A DNA stretch of 64,000 nt, taken from positions 5,332,001 through 5,396,000 of the forward strand of contig NZ_CP176395.1 in assembly GCF_046244365.1 (NCBI RefSeq), read 5' to 3'. This document shows, one piece after another, positions 59,581 through 64,000 of this stretch. Source of the stretch: Paenibacillus_V sp046244365. GTDB lineage: Bacteria > Bacillota > Bacilli > Paenibacillales > NBRC-103111. Position 1 is the stretch's first letter. Every line of letters starts with the position of its first letter. The notes below the pieces were generated by a model. That model was not told where the DNA came from. It made no database searches and worked only from the letters and a program-made list of their open reading frames with translations. A program made the translations under genes and the position numbers.

Positions 59581-60123
59581 ATGAAAAAATGGATATCGGC
59601 CGGTCTCATCGCCCTATTACTGGCTGTAGCGTTAGTCGGCTGCTCCGCCAAAACGCAAACGTCGTCAAGCGACGAGTCGTTTCCAAACCGCATATGGAAA
59701 GAGTACCCTCAGCTGAAGGATCGCCCTATGACGAAAGCGGTCGTGAAGCGGGTTGTCGACGGGGATACGTTCGAAACGGAGAAGAAGGAAAAGGTTCGTT
59801 TAATCGGCGTAAATACGCCGGAAACGGTGAAGCCGAACAGTCCCGTGGAAGCCTTCGGCAAGGAAGCGAGCAAATACACCAAGGATCAATTAACCGGCAA
59901 AACGGTTTATCTTTTCAAAGATACCGGCGATAAGGATAAATACAGCCGTTTGCTCCGCTACGTGTTTATCGAGAACGAACCGGTCATGTTCAATGAAACG
60001 CTGCTTTTAAACGGTTACGCCAACACGATGACGATCGCGCCGAACGTTATGTTCGCCGACAAATTCGTCAAGCTGGAACGCGAAGCCCGCGATAAGAAAA
60101 AAGGCTTGTGGGCGTATCAATAA
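59581..60123 (+). CDS. Thermonuclease-family lipoprotein
   Basis: 180 residues. The lipobox ALVGC places the modified cysteine at C21 after a hydrophobic helix, so the enzyme is anchored outside the membrane. The SNase fold keeps the catalytic residues: D62 (VVDGDTF), R73 and E81 (VRLIGVNTPE), and R123 (YSRLLRYVF), the counterparts of D21, R35, E43 and R87 in staphylococcal nuclease. It probably degrades extracellular DNA or RNA. ATG 59581 follows AAGGAGAAAAGAGG. Confidence 0.92.
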   Translation: MKKWISAGLIALLLAVALVGCSAKTQTSSSDESFPNRIWKEYPQLKDRPMTKAVVKRVVDGDTFETEKKEKVRLIGVNTPETVKPNSPVEAFGKEASKYTKDQLTGKTVYLFKDTGDKDKYSRLLRYVFIENEPVMFNETLLLNGYANTMTIAPNVMFADKFVKLEREARDKKKGLWAYQ

Positions 60124-60196
60124 CCATTTTCCCCGCAAAACGGGTGCCGCTTCCGCAGCCTTAGTCCGATCCTTAGCGGTAAGCCCCGGAACATAA

Positions 60197-60241
60197 CCAA
60201 AAAGGCTTCCCTGATGTCGTTTCAGCGACGCGGGAAGCCTT
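60197..60241 (-). terminator. Terminator after azoR
   Basis: Leftward AAGGCTTCCC...GGGAAGCCTT (10 bp, with inner GTCG/CGAC) followed by TTTGG. It may also stop the rightward nuclease transcript. Confidence 0.82.
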
Positions 60242-60255
60242 AATTCGTTTATTGA

Positions 60256-60882
60256 TTAGAAGCGCGAGCCGGCTGCCGCCGTTTCTTTCAAACCGTCGGC
60301 TACGATTTCCTTCGCGCGGTCCGGGTACTGATTATGTCCTTCAATGACCACCGTTTCAGGGTTATGGATACCCCAGAGGTAAATGGCCGACTTCACCAGA
60401 TTCAACGCCATTTCCATAGCGGCCATTTGTTCGGACGAATAGTCGCCGCCGCGTGCGCAGAGCAGCATGACTTTTTTGTCGCCAGCCATGCCCACAGGAC
60501 CTTCTGCGGTATAAGTGAACATCTTGCCTGCTTGCGCCAAGTACGAAATGTAAGTTACAAGAGGTGCCGGGACAGTCGAATTCCAGAGCGGGAACGAGAA
60601 GATGATTTTATCCGCAGCCATAAACTGATCGAAGTAAAAATTAGCGATCCCGGCCAGTTTGACCTCTTCCGCAGTAGGCTCCATGCCTTGTCTCAGCTTG
60701 AATAAACCAGTTATCATCGTGTTGCCGTAGTACGGAAGCTCCGCGTCGAATAGGTTCAGCTCCGTAATGGTATCCTGCGGATTCGCCTCGCGGTACGATT
60801 GAAGAAACGACTGGTGCATTTGCACGCTGATCGCCTGTTCGACGGGACGGTCGTTTGAACTGATAAAAAGTACGTTTGCCAT
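60256..60882 (-). CDS. azoR: FMN-dependent NADH azoreductase / quinone reductase
   Basis: Flavodoxin-like fold enzyme that reduces quinones and azo dyes, protecting against electrophiles. 208 residues with the FMN-binding FISSNDRP start, FSFPLWNSTVPAPLVTYI and LLCARGGDYSS. ATG 60882 has GGAGGAATT upstream; the longer frame has no family match. A leader of about 180 bp and a promoter with an internal dyad lie between it and the Rrf2 gene. Confidence 0.92.
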   Translation of the reverse strand: MANVLFISSNDRPVEQAISVQMHQSFLQSYREANPQDTITELNLFDAELPYYGNTMITGLFKLRQGMEPTAEEVKLAGIANFYFDQFMAADKIIFSFPLWNSTVPAPLVTYISYLAQAGKMFTYTAEGPVGMAGDKKVMLLCARGGDYSSEQMAAMEMALNLVKSAIYLWGIHNPETVVIEGHNQYPDRAKEIVADGLKETAAAGSRF

Positions 60883-61069
60883 TAGAAATTCCTCCGATTC
60901 CAATCGTAATTTGGTATTTTCTGCAATCATTGAAAGCACAGTTATGAATGCGCGAAACGGTTGCTCCCGTTCTCACTTCCTGGAAGATACCCCTCCATTA
61001 CTGAGCTACCGGAAAGCACAGTTTAGCGCCAATTTGTATGATTTGTTTAACTGCTGCTTTTATAGGCTC

Positions 61070-61098
61070 AGTATAACTCACTAACTATACTTTTGCAA
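61070..61098 (-). promoter_or_regulatory. azoR promoter with AGTATA/TATACT dyad
   Basis: Leftward -35 TTGCAA (61098-61093), 17-bp spacer, -10 TATACT (61075-61070). A dyad AGTATA...TATACT (61070-61091) fills the space from the -10 to the edge of the -35, as expected for a repressor operator. Confidence 0.65.
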
Positions 61099-61107
61099 GC
61101 AGATAAT

Positions 61108-61548
61108 TTATTTTCCATCGAGCATGTCGATTCTGTTCATCAGATCGGCGATCGAATACTTCTTCAGAAAGGTGACGGTATTGCGTTCGGCCTCCAGCAT
61201 GATCTCTTCAAGAGCGATATCCACCTTTTTGCCCGCTTCTCCGCAGTCTACGCCCTCCGCAGGTTCTGCAGGCTCCGCACGAACAGCCATGTACACATCG
61301 GCCAGGGACAACCGATTCGGCTGCACCTTGAGCAAATAGCCGCCGTCCCGCCCTTCTCTGGCTTCGACTATGCCGGCTTGTACCAATGGCGCCATCACTC
61401 TGCGCAAAAAGGTGGCATGCGAATTGACTTGGCATGCAATGGAGCCGCTGGAAAGCACGCAGGCGCTCTGGGCAAGCCACACCAGCGCATGAACGGCTAT
61501 CCCGAAGCGCGGCGGGCCGATTTGACTGACTCGATTGATCGAACTCAT
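61108..61548 (-). CDS. Rrf2-family transcriptional regulator
   Basis: 146 residues: N-terminal winged helix-turn-helix (about 14-78, FGIAVHALVWLAQ, VNSHATFLRRVMAPLVQAGI, REGRDGGYLL) and a dimerising C-terminal helix. It has three cysteines (C30, C39, C102), not in the C-x5-C-x5-C cluster triad of IscR/NsrR, so it is closer to YwnA-like members that sense electrophiles or metabolites. It lies upstream of azoR in the same direction and is its likely repressor (inference). Confidence 0.85.
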   Translation of the reverse strand: MSSINRVSQIGPPRFGIAVHALVWLAQSACVLSSGSIACQVNSHATFLRRVMAPLVQAGIVEAREGRDGGYLLKVQPNRLSLADVYMAVRAEPAEPAEGVDCGEAGKKVDIALEEIMLEAERNTVTFLKKYSIADLMNRIDMLDGK

Positions 61549-61677
61549 AGCGATTCCCTCCCGACATCCTATACAATAGTGTACCTTGCCCAGTTGCCGT
61601 ATAGCAAGCCCGTAACCGGCGCCAAAACGGGAAGAGCTGCCCCTCCGGCATGACGCCCGGCATGGACAGCTCGATTA

Positions 61678-64000
61678 TCAATTCCCGCTGGAGACCGAAA
61701 CCGCAACTTCGTGAGGCCGGTATACTGCAAGCATCCGTCCGTCACCGTCAGCGGCAAACATCACGCTCCGCTCGCTTTCGAGAGTGAACGCATATACCGT
61801 TCCGGTAACGGGATCCGCGATCTCGATCTCCGTATCGTAGGCATACTCGGAAACAAATAGATACAACGCCCCGCTCTTAAACGCCAGCTTGCGCCCGTAA
61901 ATACCCGGCAATTCGCCGCCCTTGCGCCACTCCAGCTCCTTGCGGACATCGGCAGCCTCAAGCGCGTACGTATACAGCGCGATCAGCGGCTCATTCCGCT
62001 CGTTCAGTTCAAGCGGCAGCGGACACCATAGGATTCGTCCGTTCCCGTAACCGAAGTCAATCACGCCGGCAGCACCCGGCTTCCCGCCGGTCGACGCGGC
62101 CGTTTCTTTGCAAGCCTCGGCGATTCGCCGCCCGCCGAACGATACGGGATAACGCTTGCCGCCGATCTCGACCATATCCTCACGCAGCACATTGGCTATC
62201 GTCCATTCGCCGCGAAGCTCGGCAAGCCGCGAAACGGGACGCCAATATTCGTTCAAGCCGAGCGGACCTGTAACAAGGAGCGTCACCCCTTGCTCGCGGA
62301 CGGCGGTCAACATCTTTTCAAGCGCCGCATCGCTCAAATTGTGAGCGCTAGGCACAACCAGCAGCTTCGGCGCATCCGTCAGAAGCGCCTCCAAATGATA
62401 TTCGCCGAATGCCCGGTGCGGCACATTCATATCGTAAGCCAGGGTTCGCGTCAGCCTGGACGTGGCATCGAAGGCGAGCGGCCGATTGGACAGGTCGTTC
62501 GAATATGGAAAGACGGCCGCAACCTCCTCCAGCTGTCGATCCACGAATAAGTCACCGACCGCTTCCATAAATGCGCCGAAATCGTAAGACACGTCCGCTT
62601 CCGGCTTTTCGGTGCCGTCGGCGCGAAGAGCGCCGATATTCGATTCATTGACGTTATGCATATAAAAGTTCGTGTTCCATATCCACTGCACCGCTCCTGC
62701 GCCGCCGGTCGAGAAAGCGTACGCGTATTTGCGTTCCAAAATGTTGCGAAGCTCCAGCTCCGAGCGCTTTGCGCGTCCGTCCGGCGTCTCAACGTACATG
62801 ATGCCCGTTTCCTGCACGAGATTCGGCTTATCCGGCGCCTTTGCAAAAATACCGTCCCATACGAGCTGATCCATCATCCACCAAGAATGCACCGTCGTAT
62901 AATCCACGCTCTCCGCATACAGGAACGGCGACGGCCGCTTTCCGGCCAGCGCTTCATCCTGACCGACGGTGACGAGCTGGTCCGGATTCGTCGTCTTGAT
63001 CGCACTGCGAAGCCCGGCAGCCCACCTGTTATGCATATCCATCGTAAACAGCGAATAATCGAGCCACCGGTTGCCTTTTTTGCCTTGTGTCATGTCCTGG
63101 ACGTCAAAATTGATTTCGCTCTGTTCCGGCAGTCCGGCCGCCGCAAACCCGGGCAGCTCCTCCGGCGTCATATTCCAGCGCTCCTGCAGCGTCTCTACCG
63201 TACCGTGACGTTCCTTCAGCCATTCGGCAAACGCAGCTCTTTCGAAACGGTCCTGCGACGACCTCGGCCCTGCGAATACTCGTTTCGGATCGAACATCGA
63301 AGGCTCGTTGATTAAATCCCAGTGGACATGGTACGAACGGCGGTGACGCTGAACGATCGCGGCGATAAACCTTTTTTGCGCCTCCACGCTTCTCGGATCC
63401 AAATACGGGTTGACACCTTCCCACGCCTCGGGCGTAAATGCGAAGAAATTGAAAGTCACTTCCAATCCGTGCCGCTTAGCCGTCAGGAAAAAAGCGTCGA
63501 TCGCGCGAAGCGTCTCCTCGGAGGCATGCCCGTCCGCATACATGAAGTGGCGGTGAGCCGTCCAGATGCCGGTCCGAATCAGGTTGATGCCGGCTTTCTT
63601 CATTTGGGCCATATCCCGCTCCCACACATGAACGTTGGGGAGGAACAAAAACTTGCGCGCCACATCGGACGTCATATACGTCATCCCGACGATCGGCAAG
63701 GGCTTTCCGTCCCGCTCGAAGTAATCGCGTCCGCATGTAAGCGGCGATCCTGCCGCAAGCAGCTCCTCGTCCATCCCCCAGAAGCTTTGTTTAAGCAGAC
63801 GTTTCTCGCCACCGTCCGATTCCGCTGCGCATATGACGTCATATAACCCTTTTTGCACGTCAAAAGGAAGCGGTATCGTCTTAAGAAGCAAATCATTTCC
63901 TGCCTCAAGCTCCAGCCTCCCCGACCACACCGGCTCCCCTTTAGCGGTTTCCCTCTTGGACACCGCAATGTCGAAGGTCCAACGCGATGAAGGCTGCCCC
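61678..64000 (-). CDS. GH42-like beta-glycosidase, 5' end beyond the window
   Basis: At least 773 residues are visible, and the frame stays open to the window edge (…RWTFDIAVSKRE), so the GTG at 63963 is not the true start. An N-terminal beta-sandwich piece is followed by a (beta/alpha)8 domain with the probable acid/base E in DLINEPSMFD and nucleophile E in VQETGIMY, a trimerisation-like domain (LLVVPSAHNLSDAALEKML) and a C-terminal beta domain. This is the layout of beta-galactosidase family 42 and relatives. No signal peptide can be judged. Substrate unassigned. Confidence 0.78.
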   Translation of the reverse strand, partial: GQPSSRWTFDIAVSKRETAKGEPVWSGRLELEAGNDLLLKTIPLPFDVQKGLYDVICAAESDGGEKRLLKQSFWGMDEELLAAGSPLTCGRDYFERDGKPLPIVGMTYMTSDVARKFLFLPNVHVWERDMAQMKKAGINLIRTGIWTAHRHFMYADGHASEETLRAIDAFFLTAKRHGLEVTFNFFAFTPEAWEGVNPYLDPRSVEAQKRFIAAIVQRHRRSYHVHWDLINEPSMFDPKRVFAGPRSSQDRFERAAFAEWLKERHGTVETLQERWNMTPEELPGFAAAGLPEQSEINFDVQDMTQGKKGNRWLDYSLFTMDMHNRWAAGLRSAIKTTNPDQLVTVGQDEALAGKRPSPFLYAESVDYTTVHSWWMMDQLVWDGIFAKAPDKPNLVQETGIMYVETPDGRAKRSELELRNILERKYAYAFSTGGAGAVQWIWNTNFYMHNVNESNIGALRADGTEKPEADVSYDFGAFMEAVGDLFVDRQLEEVAAVFPYSNDLSNRPLAFDATSRLTRTLAYDMNVPHRAFGEYHLEALLTDAPKLLVVPSAHNLSDAALEKMLTAVREQGVTLLVTGPLGLNEYWRPVSRLAELRGEWTIANVLREDMVEIGGKRYPVSFGGRRIAEACKETAASTGGKPGAAGVIDFGYGNGRILWCPLPLELNERNEPLIALYTYALEAADVRKELEWRKGGELPGIYGRKLAFKSGALYLFVSEYAYDTEIEIADPVTGTVYAFTLESERSVMFAADGDGRMLAVYRPHEVAVSVSSGN

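Noticed and set aside
63921..63963. GTG 63963 as start of the GH42-like gene
   Set aside because: The frame remains open with sensible beta-sandwich sequence to the window edge, and no ribosome site precedes that GTG.

Overview
The window is a chromosomal segment of an endospore-forming Firmicute of the Paenibacillaceae (Paenibacillus/Cohnella-like). Evidence: the gene order yloU-rpmB-spoVM-rpe-rsgA-prkC-prpC-rlmN-rsmB-fmt-def-priA-coaBC-rpoZ-gmk-remA-yicC is the conserved Bacillales block around 140 degrees on the B. subtilis map; SpoVM and SpoVIF are present; ribosome binding sites are strong GGAGG types; starts are often GTG or TTG; and the DNA is fairly G+C rich for a Bacillales genome.

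Region 1 (1-about 4.4 kb) is the integrase end of a prophage or integrative element. Leftward early genes (one cut by the window edge) face a rightward XRE repressor across a shared operator region, followed by a tyrosine recombinase. It is visibly more A+T rich than the rest. A 28-residue holin-like toxin gene lies just beyond the integrase, near the presumed junction with the host chromosome.

Region 2 (4.4-10.8 kb) holds an M55 D-aminopeptidase and a six-gene leftward operon (kduI, DeoR regulator, kduD, kdgK, kdgA, GH88 unsaturated glucuronyl hydrolase). It encodes the full route from unsaturated uronyl oligosaccharides to pyruvate and glyceraldehyde 3-phosphate. Three tandem 10-bp repeats upstream of kduI are the likely operator.

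Region 3 (10.9-17 kb): a CPBP membrane protease, a secreted GH26-like protein with a copper-amine-oxidase-N domain, an RNA/rRNA methyltransferase-like protein coupled to an RluA pseudouridine synthase, a SRAP abasic-site protein and SpoVIF.

Region 4 (17-45 kb) is the housekeeping block: recG-degV(fakB-like)-fakA-yloU; rpmB; spoVM; the long leftward run coaBC-priA-def-fmt-rsmB-rlmN-prpC-prkC-rsgA-rpe; yicC, remA-gmk-rpoZ; dapF-yitJ; and a SERCA-type Ca2+ ATPase. Intergenic spaces hold terminators, a long inverted repeat ahead of coaBC, paired repeats ahead of remA and a repeat-rich tract at 42.0-42.3 kb.

Region 5 (45-64 kb): a second copper-amine-oxidase-N protein, a MacAB-like ABC exporter, RqcH, a PHP phosphoesterase, a LysR regulator, ylbG/ylbF (ricF), an XPB-type helicase with a partner protein, a secreted thermonuclease lipoprotein, an Rrf2 regulator with an azoreductase, and a GH42-like glycosidase that runs off the right edge.

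No rRNA, tRNA, CRISPR array, IS element or recognisable riboswitch was found. No wholly new multi-gene system was established. The most interesting leads are the XPB helicase pair, the phage switch, the small toxin, the uronate operator and several unexplained repeats.
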